From assembly GCF_010093535.1 (NCBI RefSeq), contig NW_022985192.1, positions 417,369 to 481,368 on the forward strand: a stretch of 64,000 nt of DNA, written 5' to 3'. The notes beneath the pieces were generated by a model. That model saw only the letters and a list, made by a program, of their open reading frames with translations. It ran no database searches and was not told where the DNA came from. The first letter of the stretch is position 1; every line of letters begins with the position of its first letter. Below, in pieces: positions 29,295-38,660 of this stretch. The translations under genes were made by a program, and so were the position numbers. The DNA comes from Lindgomyces ingoldianus. Lineage: Eukaryota; Ascomycota; Dothideomycetes; Pleosporales; Lindgomycetaceae.

Positions 29295-30605
29295 TCACTT
29301 TGTTGAGTTTGTCCGAGATCCCTTTTCTGTGGCCTTCTCTACCCCTTTCACTTTTCCAATAGCCCTGGCCATTGCATGCTTGCTTTTAACACCTTCCTTC
29401 TCTTTCGTTTTGGATGGAGTAGGCAGCGGACCTTCCTTACTGTCCCAGCTCTGCGCAATCATGATTCTATTCTCCTCCCAAGCAACCCATGCTGCAGCTT
29501 GCAGGAAGCAATCTGTAATATCATCTAGTTTCTTCGACTTCGACACATCGTCCACAGAACGCTTCTTCCTCTCCTTGGCATAAGATGTGGCACAAAGCAA
29601 TTGCCTCGTCAAGTCAGCGTCCTGGGAGAAAGAAAAGCTTATCAAGGGCCTGCACTCGAGTGAAGCACTGGGATTCTGAACTCCTAATGTGGTAGACATC
29701 GATGTGTTGGACGTAAGCCACGACCTAACGAGCTCGATTCTTGCCTTCTTTTCCGCCTTGCCTCGACTTAAACCCGGTGTTTTAGCTGCTTTCTTTGGGT
29801 CCCCGAGGAAGTCTTCTACTTCGCCGTCTGGACCAAGCAACAGTTCGTGTTCGGTTTCTTTGCTCTTCTCGGGAATATTTGATCTCACGTCCTTGCCGAC
29901 CCAGAAGTTGCCGACGCGTTTTGGATCTACTCCGAAGATTCCATATTCCCCCCGAATAGTGTTGCCATCTTTCGTCTTTGAGCTTTGGCTTGGTGTTTCT
30001 TCTCGAAGAGCTGTTAGAATAGCCCACAGCATTCCCTCAAGTGTGTTCACTCTCACAGTCCATTGCTGAACCGCACTCCCTCCACCAGAGCGCCATCGTT
30101 GGCGTTCAATCAGGAGAAGATCAGGATTGTAGGGTAGAAGGGTATTCTTTAAAAGCTTGTAGGCTGTGTGCGATAAAGCTGCTGGGGTATACGGATCTGC
30201 CGCCTCTACATTTTCCCCCGCAAACCCTGCACCCGTCTCAGAGACGGCACGATATTGCGATCGTGCTACCTCTTCCGCAACATCGAGCCTCCGCCACTCA
30301 ATTATGCTCATATCCATGCCAAACACATTCTGCGCTTCAGCAGCCTTTGAACCAGGTATCTTTGCCTTAACATCAGCAACGCAGAAGGCGAGATTTTTAA
30401 TACCCATGTCAATGCTTAGAATTCTGGTACTCTCCCTAGCTTTGAAGGCTGATGGGAAGCGAGAACTCTTGAGATTTTGTTCCAGGCGAGAGAGCAAAAC
30501 GTCCTTTCGCCCAGTAGTTGCGGAGCCAATTTGGGTGAGAAGGAATTGCAGAGCTTTGACATTGAGAGTTGCGGACTTTGGTATCATTTTGAACTCCGAG
30601 ACCAA
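29295..30605 (-). CDS. CCE1: Mitochondrial Holliday-junction resolvase (Ydc2/CCE1 family) with SAP domain
   Basis: Single-exon, 436 aa. This RNase H-fold endonuclease resolves four-way DNA junctions in fungal mitochondria and aids mtDNA segregation. An N-terminal SAP-type DNA-binding helix pair (KALQFLLTQIGSATTGRKDVLLSRLEQ) precedes the catalytic core: strand 1 with Asp in ILSIDMGIKNLAFC, the glutamate in LLLIERQRWRSGGG, and the C-terminal acidic pair in KKLDDITDCFLQAAAWVAW. All four carboxylates expected for CCE1/Ydc2 are present. The C-terminal 60 residues are Lys-rich. The annotated Met could be replaced by an in-frame Met six codons later. Length is greater than yeast CCE1 (about 350 aa) because of loop insertions and the tail. 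Confidence 0.9.
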   Translation of the reverse strand: MVSEFKMIPKSATLNVKALQFLLTQIGSATTGRKDVLLSRLEQNLKSSRFPSAFKARESTRILSIDMGIKNLAFCVADVKAKIPGSKAAEAQNVFGMDMSIIEWRRLDVAEEVARSQYRAVSETGAGFAGENVEAADPYTPAALSHTAYKLLKNTLLPYNPDLLLIERQRWRSGGGSAVQQWTVRVNTLEGMLWAILTALREETPSQSSKTKDGNTIRGEYGIFGVDPKRVGNFWVGKDVRSNIPEKSKETEHELLLGPDGEVEDFLGDPKKAAKTPGLSRGKAEKKARIELVRSWLTSNTSMSTTLGVQNPSASLECRPLISFSFSQDADLTRQLLCATSYAKERKKRSVDDVSKSKKLDDITDCFLQAAAWVAWEENRIMIAQSWDSKEGPLPTPSKTKEKEGVKSKHAMARAIGKVKGVEKATEKGSRTNSTK

Positions 30606-31429
30606 TGGAGTTTATGTAAGAATCTTAGAAGTCGAAAAGCGTAGGTATGGGAAAAGAGGCGATAGTCTTGATCATGGCGAAAATTCGAGTGGCGTTTCCC
30701 ACCTCATCATCGTGAGGAGAATTGTAAGAAATCTAGCGTATTGAGAGAGAGAGCTTAGGACGGGCAAAGAATTCATTTCAAGGTATAAGAAAGTCTAGAA
30801 AAGGCTAGTCCTTCCCTTTCGGAGGATAGGCTGGCATGGGGAATGATGGATGATGGACAATCGAGGTCGCGTCTCGATCTTCTGTCTGAGCGCGCCCACG
30901 TGATGCAATCTCAGCCAATCAGAAGCATTAACGCTAAGTATGGATACCTTACAGGCAACAGAGTAACGTCTGTCCCTGTGCTGCGAGACGCCCTCCCCGA
31001 TGAGACAAACTATAGGTATTTTGATTTTGAAGAGATATGGAATCGATGCATGCATCAAATATTGCTCTTATAGGTATATATTATCTATACCCTATGGCTA
31101 GTGCACCAGCTACTTGTAACCTCTTTCGATTATCACGGGCTCGCTGCGTTGTCCTAGCATGAAGCTATTAGGCATCCTTTGGCAAGTATCCTAACATCCT
31201 GCTACAATACTCGAGCTTCTACTCGTAACACCTCAGAATGAAGGCATGTAGAATCAGTACATATGTATAACAGCACTTAATATCTGTATGCAACACAATG
31301 CGAGATATGCGAGAAGATAATATCCGTCCTACGTGCACCCCGGATCAGGAAGAGAAGTCATGCAATCGTTTCAATGCAAAAATCACCAAGTACTAGTCAC
31401 ATGCGCCTTGGGTCTCAACGGTGCTCGCT
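30606..31429. other. Intergenic region
   Basis: Upstream region of the resolvase gene followed by AT-rich sequence with TATATA stretches near 31075. The outer end of the decayed pogo-like element should fall here or slightly right, but I could not identify its terminal repeat. Confidence 0.35.
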
Positions 31430-32539
31430 TTCTCGTCGGAACACCTACGATTGCAGAGAAAATCGACCTCATTGAAATTCACTAGAGTCCAGCGAATGCA
31501 GGAGCAAGAATTTCCCAAAGGCCTTCAGATACCAGAAATTTTCTTGTCCGCATTATGCATTTTGAGAAATCCAGGTAGCCTGGTTCACTTTGTACAGAAA
31601 TCGAATTTGTTCTTTCTAGAGGGCACGTTCGACAAAAGATGTACTTGGAGCATTTGCGAGCTTCTACACGTGCCTCTGCAGGCTCGCCTCCTCAAGTGTG
31701 TGTGCATCCTGGCTAATCATAATTTGCAGTGATACTACGGCCTCGGGGTTCACCAGCGTGCTGGCGTTATCGGCGCCTAGACTACATTGCCTTCCGTATC
31801 CAGGCCCATGTCCACCTCAGACCTCAGGGACCTGTATTGTGTCGACTGGTCTCGGTATATCCCTAAGCACTCTATCAGGATTAAATCAAAACAAACCGCT
31901 CTTCGCCCATCCTGAAAGAATGCTCTTCTTAAAGGCCCTTGTCCTTGCAGGGTAAAGATAGTTGAAATGACTCTTGCCAATTGTACCAACACCACCTCGT
32001 TCCAGTTGCTCAAATTGATCGCGATAAGCCACCTTAAGTAGAGCAAACACTGCTACATCACAAGGCTGAAGTTTATGGGAAGTATTAGAGGGAAGCTAGC
32101 ACAGGGTGATATACAGGGTGATATTGTTGACGAAGCAGTACTCTAAGATCTCAAGCGTCTCGTGCGTGCCGAAGCCATCACATATCAATATCCGTTGCTT
32201 TTGGCAAGCTTGCTCTCTGGTTTGGGCCTGGAGGTTTGAGCGGTCTGCCAGTCATCGGTCGTTGGCGGGTGACACTAAACGCTTGCGAAGTCATATACTT
32301 TATTCGTATGGCTGTCCAAGGCCAGACATGTGTAGCAGAAATCTAATGACGACTTTCTCTTCGAATGGGATAAGATACTGTTGGTTCTGATCCTTCGCTT
32401 CCCTCAAGCATCGTCCGCGTGCACGACGATGGAGCCTAGTATGAGCGACCTCGCCATATCTTGCTAGGACACGGTAACTTCTACGCACGCCAGGAGGAGG
32501 AAGCTGTTCTTTTGCCAACACCTGACTGGCTCGGTCCAT
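31430..32539 (-). pseudogene. Decayed pogo/Fot1-type DDE transposase
   Basis: The reverse strand carries recognisable pieces of a fungal DDE_1 transposase in several frames. The N-terminal part at 32539-32300 (MDRASQVLAKEQ, then a helix-turn-helix region and EEKVVIRFLLHMSGLG) looks like the CENP-B-type DNA-binding region. A later piece near 32170-31970 contains CDGFGTHETLEILEYCFVNN and TSHKLQPCDVAVFALLK, the second Asp block of the DDE domain. A further piece near 31950-31880 resembles FKKSILSGWAKSGLF..NPDRVL. Stops and frameshifts separate them, and the first catalytic Asp region is missing or unrecognisable, so the gene is dead. Confidence 0.7.
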
Positions 32540-32798
32540 GTTGGCTGGCTTACTGTGGTAATGGTATATAGGTACACAGCTGAACTGCGATGAACGCCAA
32601 AGTGCGTTCCCAAATCTTCTCTTCTTAATCTTCAGTTCATCTTCACTATGCCGTGGGGCCCACAGCTCATTCCCGCTTTTCAGACAAACCCCTATTGCAT
32701 GACTGAGGGATATAATCTCACTTCATCCGCCGCAAATTCCTCCCCCAAATCCCTTTAATACGAATCCGACATCCACTCTATATTCTTAACCCCTGGCC
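32540..32798. other. Flank between transposase relic and secreted-protein gene
   Basis: Short AT-rich interval with no gene. The pogo-like 5' terminus probably lies here. Confidence 0.3.
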
Positions 32799-33354
32799 CT
32801 ACACCTCACAAATGATATCAAAATCTGGGAACTGTGGATCAGGACCAATATTCTGACTCTGCACCGCAGTATTAAAATCTTGAACCTTCGCGCTACTCTG
32901 CGCAGACTGGCATTCCTCTATCCCAAATATTAGCATATGCACCTTCTCACCCACCCAGACAAAAAAGCAACATACGTTTCTGCTTATCACAATCATTCAC
33001 TGTCACACTTCCCTTATTCCCCTTCTGATTCGCTCCCTGACTACACCCAGTAAACTGATTATCGCAACTCCTCTGACTTGCACTCTTAAAATCCGTAAAC
33101 GTGTCTCCATCAACTGAAAACGGCCGTTTGCTGTCTCCGGAATTGGTGATAGGGGATGCGGACACCCCGCCTAGGTTTCCGGAAAAAGTTTGCAGGTCGC
33201 TGACTTGTCGCAGGAAGAGAGTGTGGTGCGGCATGAGGTGGATCAGGTCTTCGGAGACAAGCATGGGGGAGGGGGAGCCGTAGGAAAAGGTTGGGAGGGC
33301 TAGGAGGAGGACTGAGAGAAGGGAGGGGGGAAGATAGGTTTTCATTTTATTCAT
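32799..33354 (-). CDS. Small secreted cysteine-containing protein
   Basis: Exons 33354-32976 and 32917-32799 (GTATGT...ATAG intron) encode 165 aa. The N terminus has a signal peptide (basic MNKMK, hydrophobic LLSVLLLALPTFSYG, cleavage likely after SYG or GS). The mature protein carries a C-x6-C...C-x7-C pattern around FKSASQRSCDNQFTGC, VNDCDKQKQECQSAQ, a small domain seen repeatedly at the C terminus of fungal secreted proteins. A final Cys lies near the end (DIICEV). No membrane helix after the signal. Role is unknown. As a small secreted Cys protein next to a transposon relic it could be an effector-like protein, but that is inference. An alternative start is Met4. Confidence 0.75.
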
Positions 33355-34387
33355 AGATGCGTACGGCTTCGAAGACAGGTGTTACGTTGATCGAATAATC
33401 TCGCACAATTGTCCAGTCCCAAAACTAAGAGAAAAAAAATAGCCAGAGAAAAAGGTCATGAACTCTCGACCCGCAGGAAGGCGTGCCCCAGCATACATAT
33501 CCGCCCTACGACAATCCCCACCCAACGCCGCATAACCAGCCTTGCACCTTCTCACGCGAGAACCGTTTGGGGGTGCGTCGCATTTCCCAACCGGGCATGT
33601 GTGTGTTGGCGCTGCGACGATTCTGAAACCTGAGACATGCCCCTGGAATGTGCATCCCAATTGTGCGAGACATCCGATGGGCTGAGCCACAGCTAGCCTG
33701 AGCCTCAGTCAGAAGCCTGCCCACGTGAAGTCGTCACTGGAAGAGTGTGAGAACGGAGACAAACGTGATCAGTTCAGTTCAAAGTTTGAGGTTGATGGTG
33801 AGATTGGATTGGATTAGATTCAGTTGACGGTATTCAAATTAAAACTTTTACATCGCCAAAGTACTGTGCATCTGTCTCTTATCAAATTTACCCACCAAAA
33901 AGGGAGTGAGAACAAGAAGAACTAAAAGAAAGTCCTGATATTCTCATATAAGACCTCCGTCGAACGAGTTCGTAATAATGACGAGACTCGTTCTAATTAC
34001 AGATAACTACCTATTACTTTCGCATCCCCGCTTTCTATTGTAAAGCCCAACTGGCGCTTTCAATATAGAGAGGAAAGAATCGAGACCCATGTCGTGATAG
34101 CGCATGGCCGTCGAAGTTGTAGAGGATAAGGAAAACTATGTAAATATGCACCTACGCTTGCAATGCAGTGTAATCACCCGAAAACAAAAAATATCACACT
34201 CGACTAGACTGCCCACTCTTTACATATGAAGTGTTCCCTCATATGCAGGGAGGACAGCCATCGAGTTGGACCGGACAACCCCCAAAATAACCTCCATCAA
34301 TTCAAAGCAATCGGCAGAAATGGTCGTTGATATCATGAACATGCCCCCCATTGGCGGCCAACTTATATACGTTCCCAAAAGATCCGT
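33355..34387. other. Intergenic region
   Basis: Contains the upstream region of the secreted-protein gene and the 3' flank of the surface-protein gene at 34388. A 102-codon reverse frame at 33382-33690 is Cys/Gly-rich but lacks a signal peptide and start context. AT-rich stretches lie at 33790-34050. No supported gene. Confidence 0.35.
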
Positions 34388-35209
34388 TTAGAAGTTTGCT
34401 GCCGCGTTGGGCCGTCCACCGGGGTTGTGGTATTGTTCGAGGTTGGATTGGAAAGGAGTGTTGTTGGGTGCGGGTTTGTCGCCAAGCGCTGAGCCAGTGC
34501 CGGCCATCAGGTCATCGTCGTCTTCGGAGACGCGCTTCTTGCGGCCCCAGATGCGCCAGCATACGATGGCAATACCACCCAGCAGAATAGCACCTCCAAC
34601 GCCTCCAACAACACCACCAATGATCTTCTTGTTGCTGTCGGTGAGACCACTGCTGCTGCCGCCGCCGTTGCCGTTCTGGGGGTCCGGCTTTTGGGTGATG
34701 ACAGCCTGCCCGGTGGAGAAGACACTGGTTCGGGATCCAGTTTCGGTTATTTCGATGGACTGGCCGTTGCTGACGGTAGTGAAAACGGTTGTGTACTGTT
34801 GAACCGAGGTTCCGAGAAGAGCAGAAGTAATGACCTCGGCCGATGTTCTCGTCTTGGGCGGGTTAGAGGATGGAGCAGGTGTGCTGGAGGGAGCCTTCGT
34901 GGACGGAGCAGCGCTCGACGGGGCCGCGGAAGACGGCGCTTGCGAAGAGGGCTGCTGCGAAGAGGGCTGCTGGGTGGGAGTCTGCGTGGGAGTTGATGGA
35001 GGGTTTGATGACGGGGCCTGGGTGGACTTTGGTGCATCTGAAGTTGATGGGTTTGAATTTCCGGTTCCGCTGGCTGCCTGCCGCTTGCCGCCATGCACGA
35101 AGTTGGCGACGCCGTCGACGTCGAAGCCCGCAATATCGACCGCGGATGTGAAGGCGACGAGCGCGAATATCGTGAACAAGAGCCACGACTTCCGCATTGT
35201 GTTCAGCAT
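34388..35209 (-). CDS. Single-pass Ser/Thr/Pro-rich surface protein, Mid2/Wsc sensor-like architecture
   Basis: I chose the Met at 35209 (273 aa) because a signal peptide follows directly (RKSWLLFTIFALVAFTSAV). The frame extends upstream to 35305, but that part is Pro/His-rich leader-like sequence. A short globular stretch (DIAGFDVDGVANFVHGGK) precedes about 100 residues of Ser/Pro/Thr/Gln repeats likely to be O-glycosylated. A transmembrane helix then follows (IIGGVVGGVGGAILLGGIAIVCW) with a basic stop-transfer (RIWGRKKR) and an acidic cytoplasmic tail (EDDDDLM). This is the layout of fungal cell-wall stress sensors such as Mid2/Mtl1. There is no WSC cysteine domain. Function by architecture only. 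Confidence 0.7.
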   Translation of the reverse strand: MLNTMRKSWLLFTIFALVAFTSAVDIAGFDVDGVANFVHGGKRQAASGTGNSNPSTSDAPKSTQAPSSNPPSTPTQTPTQQPSSQQPSSQAPSSAAPSSAAPSTKAPSSTPAPSSNPPKTRTSAEVITSALLGTSVQQYTTVFTTVSNGQSIEITETGSRTSVFSTGQAVITQKPDPQNGNGGGSSSGLTDSNKKIIGGVVGGVGGAILLGGIAIVCWRIWGRKKRVSEDDDDLMAGTGSALGDKPAPNNTPFQSNLEQYHNPGGRPNAAANF

Positions 35210-36028
35210 GCTTGGTGGATGTAGAAACGAGCGTGAGGGCGGGCGGGGGATGTGGAGGAATTTGTTGAGTGACTCTTGGGTGTGGGCGGAGCAAGGTTGT
35301 TTCACGGAAAGTGTGTTCGATTAAAGGGGCATAGCAGTGAATGGGCGAATTGCGCTGGTGTGTCAAGGAAGGTGTTTGCCGAATGAATAAAGCGAAAGGA
35401 AGAGATGGAATCACAAAGGAAAGAGAAAGAGAGACGAATGGTTGCGTTGCACGCGTGATACGAGAGGATGACTGAGCAGTGAGTAGGTGTTGGCTCGGGC
35501 AAGGTGTGTTTCCCCCTAAGCGCCCTGCGGACGACAGCTTGGCAAAGTCACGAGACGGCTGAAAATAGCGCTAGGGCCTCCGAACCTTGACAGACTCTCG
35601 GAGGCGTCCGCTATATACCGTGAGAGTCTCGGCTTTGACGGGTGTTTCACTGCGAAAATCCTGCTCTCAGCAGGGGCCCAATATCTGTAGATTCCCTGAA
35701 GATTTTCACACAGAATCTTACGATCCGTAATCTCGATTCATTTCCCGTCTTGCGGCTTACAACCGCTGATTCGTCTCATTCCCCTGTCCTATGTGCGCCG
35801 CGATTGGCGTCTGCCCCTGGTATACGAAGGCCATCGCAGACTTCTCATTTGATCGGCGATCAGACCCTTTGCAGCTATCTGCTTCCCGGCACCGCCAAGC
35901 AAGCACCTGCGTCATCAGACTGCACGCTTTTCTCTCCTGCCAACAGCTGCCCTATTTCGACTCGCATAACCCTCCCACTCTTCCCCACAACACACGCAAT
36001 CCTACACTGACTGGCGTTGGAAGACAGC
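35210..36028. promoter_or_regulatory. Shared promoter region of divergent genes
   Basis: About 0.8 kb between the surface-protein start (35209, reverse) and the PQ-loop transporter start (36029, forward). A 122-codon forward frame at 35642-36010 ends just before the next ATG and has no domain. A CTCGGAGG/CCTCCGA inverted motif lies near 35577-35606. Confidence 0.35.
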
Positions 36029-37118
36029 ATGCCTGTCTTCGATGTGCTGCCCCAGGGTCCGACTTTGACTGCTCACGAAGCCCTGTCTGGCGTCTTCGGC
36101 TCCATTTCGCTAGCTTCGTGGATCTTTCTTTTGGTATGTGTGTCTAGCTATCTATCACACGAGCATATTTACCTCGCATTCTAAAATGTTCCCAAGACTC
36201 ACTTTCCATGTAGGTCCCCCAACTGGTAGAAAACTATAAGCAGGGCTCCGCAGAGGGCATATCGCTAGCCTTCCTCGCTGTCTGGTTCATTGGCGACATC
36301 ACAAACCTCGCCGGCGCTCTTTGGGCTGGTCTCGTGCCCACCGTGATTGCGCTCGCCATATACTTTTGTTTCGCCGATTTGATCCTTATAAGCCAATGCC
36401 TATATTACAATATCATCAATGACCGTAAATCGAGGAGGAAGTCCACGCGGAGCACCCTCACGCAGGATAGCGCCGAACAGCCGCTACTGAGCCGGCGTGA
36501 TAGCAGCATCGGGTTGCCGGGTAGCCACAGGAGAAGGAGCTCTGCGGCGAGCAGAAGGAGACGAGAGAGTGTAAACAGGAATGACTCGCTCGCTCGTATT
36601 GTGGAAGAAGAATCGGGACACAAAGAGTGGATTAAGAATACCGTGAGCATAATAGGGGTATGCATAATTGGAACGGCAGGATGGGCAATTGCGTGGAAGA
36701 CAGGCGTATGGGTACCCACCCCCGATGACAATGACGCCGGCACGGACTTGGCGCCCGGTGCGCAGGTATTAGGATACGCCAGCGCGGTATGCTATCTTGG
36801 CGCTCGAATTCCCCAAATCATCAAGAACCAGAGGGAGAGGTCTTGCGAAGGACTATCCCTACTATTCTTCATGCTGTCGTTACTAGGAAATGCTACATAC
36901 GGGGCAGGGGTATGTCTGATACAACAACACTCTGAATCTCCAAATCCCACCCACACTAACATAAACAGATTCTGTTCCACTCAGTGGAAAAAGAATATTT
37001 CCTCACTAACCTACCCTGGCTGATCGGCTCCCTGGGGACCATGGCCGAGGATGCCACTATTTTCATCCAATTCCGGATTTTCGGAGACGGAGCGGCACAG
37101 ACCGCCGCCGTGGTCTAA
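36029..37118 (+). CDS. PQ-loop repeat membrane protein, vacuolar basic amino-acid transporter type
   Basis: Exons 36029-36133, 36214-36909 and 36969-37118, all phase 0, encode 316 aa. Two PQ-loop repeats are clear: VPQLVENYKQGSAEGISLAFL (first repeat, beginning right after intron 1) and IPQIIKNQRERSCEGLSLLFF (second). Together they build a seven-helix bundle. Between them is a long hydrophilic loop with basic/Ser motifs (RRKSTRSTLT, SRRRRESVNR). This organisation matches the Ypq1-3/Rtc2 and PQLC2 group that exports Arg/Lys/His from the vacuole or lysosome. The C terminus lacks an obvious dileucine signal. Family is firm; substrate is inferred. Confidence 0.88.
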
Positions 37119-38660
37119 GCCTACCCTCAAAGCTCTCCCGAGCTCTCGTTCGACTCACTTCATCCATGACTCGATAACGTACACACATAACCATGCCATG
37201 AAAAATAAAAGGACAAACAAGGAAAGGGCTTCTCCGGAGGACCACCCAGTCGGATAATACTCGGGGGTTATTTCCTTCATTGTATTTGTCTTTGATACCC
37301 TAACAGGCACGCTTTGCTTTCATCAAGACTTTAATTAGTTGCCCTGCGATTTACCTTTCCTCCATGGTAATACCATTTTTGCATATACTACTAAGATGAT
37401 AATTTGCATATATTCAATGCATAGAAGGGCGTGGTAAGTTCTGTTGCAGCTGTCCTAATCTCCAGAAATAAAATTCTTGATAATTGACTATACATGATGC
37501 AACAGTCGGCGAAGGCGGGTACTGTATGCAAGGTGAGCTACATTGTGTTAATATAATAGTAGAAAATTTGTCAGAAGCAAGATTATTAGCAGAATCCTAA
37601 GTGAATTGCTTGTCAAGGAAGAGAGTTGGAGGTGATTACGTGGAGCGGTTGGAGGACTGCTCTGGAATCGAATTCCGTGAATGAAGCCTTGTGAATCATC
37701 TACCGTGAATAAATTACTAAAAATGAGCTTCCGTAAAGGGGTGCTGTGGACAGACTGCTATGAATAAGCAGTTGTAAAGTAGGTGGTGAAATGTGGACAG
37801 TATACGGTGAAAGCGAATGATGAAAGGCCAAAGCAAACAATGAAAAGTGAAAGTAAATAGTAAAAGTAAAGGGTGAGCGGTAAAGATGAACAATGCATGT
37901 AGAGAGCACATGCAAGCTGTCCTGAACAGCGCGCAGCAAATCTAGGTGGAAATACTCTGCATGTTGAATGGGCTCTTTCAGCTAGCTGCTTAGGGTATGA
38001 GCACTTAAGTAGCAAGAGTAAGAGTAGTGTACGGTGTGCACAGCGTACGAAGTAGGTAGGGTGGGGGCAACATGTTTCTGGTTATTGCTCTGTCTTTTTC
38101 CTCCGTACGGAGGAAAAGGGGAATATCTAGATGTTCGCGCACGGAGGTTCGCGCACGAGCATCATGTGAAATAGTTACGTGATCCTTCTCGTGCGCAATA
38201 ACTAGTATCCAGACTGTAACGCTGCTGCTGCGTACAGACACTGTATGATCCTCCATTGAGTACAAGCCTTAGTTCCTAATCATCCAAAGGCGATAGCAAA
38301 GAACATCACACACTCATCTTGTCCCACACCTCGAAAACTCAACCACAATCATAACCGTCGTCATCATTTTGCTATATACAAGAATCCATCAGTCATGGCA
38401 TGGCAAGGCAAGTAAGCTCCAGCTCCATGCTCAAAAGAAGCGTTCCAGCGAAGGCAAGGCAGGCAGTCTATCCCCAACATCATTCATTCGCAAACAAAGG
38501 ACGTTGTACCACCCCGGAAAGGACAGTTATAAATAGGAAAACCATGAAACCTTATATTCCAATTTCTAACCTGAATCCCCGCTTGTAAAGACAGATAATG
38601 CGAGGCGCAATGCCATAGTCGCTCGCTCGTAGGCTACAATTTCGCTAGCAGAGGTGGGAG
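37119..38660. other. Convergent intergenic region with purine-rich strand bias
   Basis: No gene supported. From about 37780 to 37900 the plus strand is unusually rich in A and G with recurrent GTGAAAG/GTAAA words. A compact palindromic unit lies at 38081-38202. Confidence 0.35.
38081..38202. repeat. Compact inverted-repeat unit with a perfect 22-bp palindrome
   Basis: The segment begins GTTATTGC (38081-38088) and ends GCAATAAC (38195-38202), an 8-bp inverted pair. It contains a perfect palindrome centred on GTAC at 38096-38117 (TTTTCCTCCG and its complement), and two direct copies of GTTCGCGCACG. GCGCACGAG also faces CTCGTGCGC within the unit. It may be a tiny MITE or a folded regulatory element; no target duplication is evident. 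Confidence 0.45.

Noticed and set aside
33382..33690. Cys/Gly-rich 102-codon reverse frame as a second secreted protein
   Set aside because: No signal peptide at any Met, no spliced extension, and it sits in the promoter of the real secreted-protein gene.
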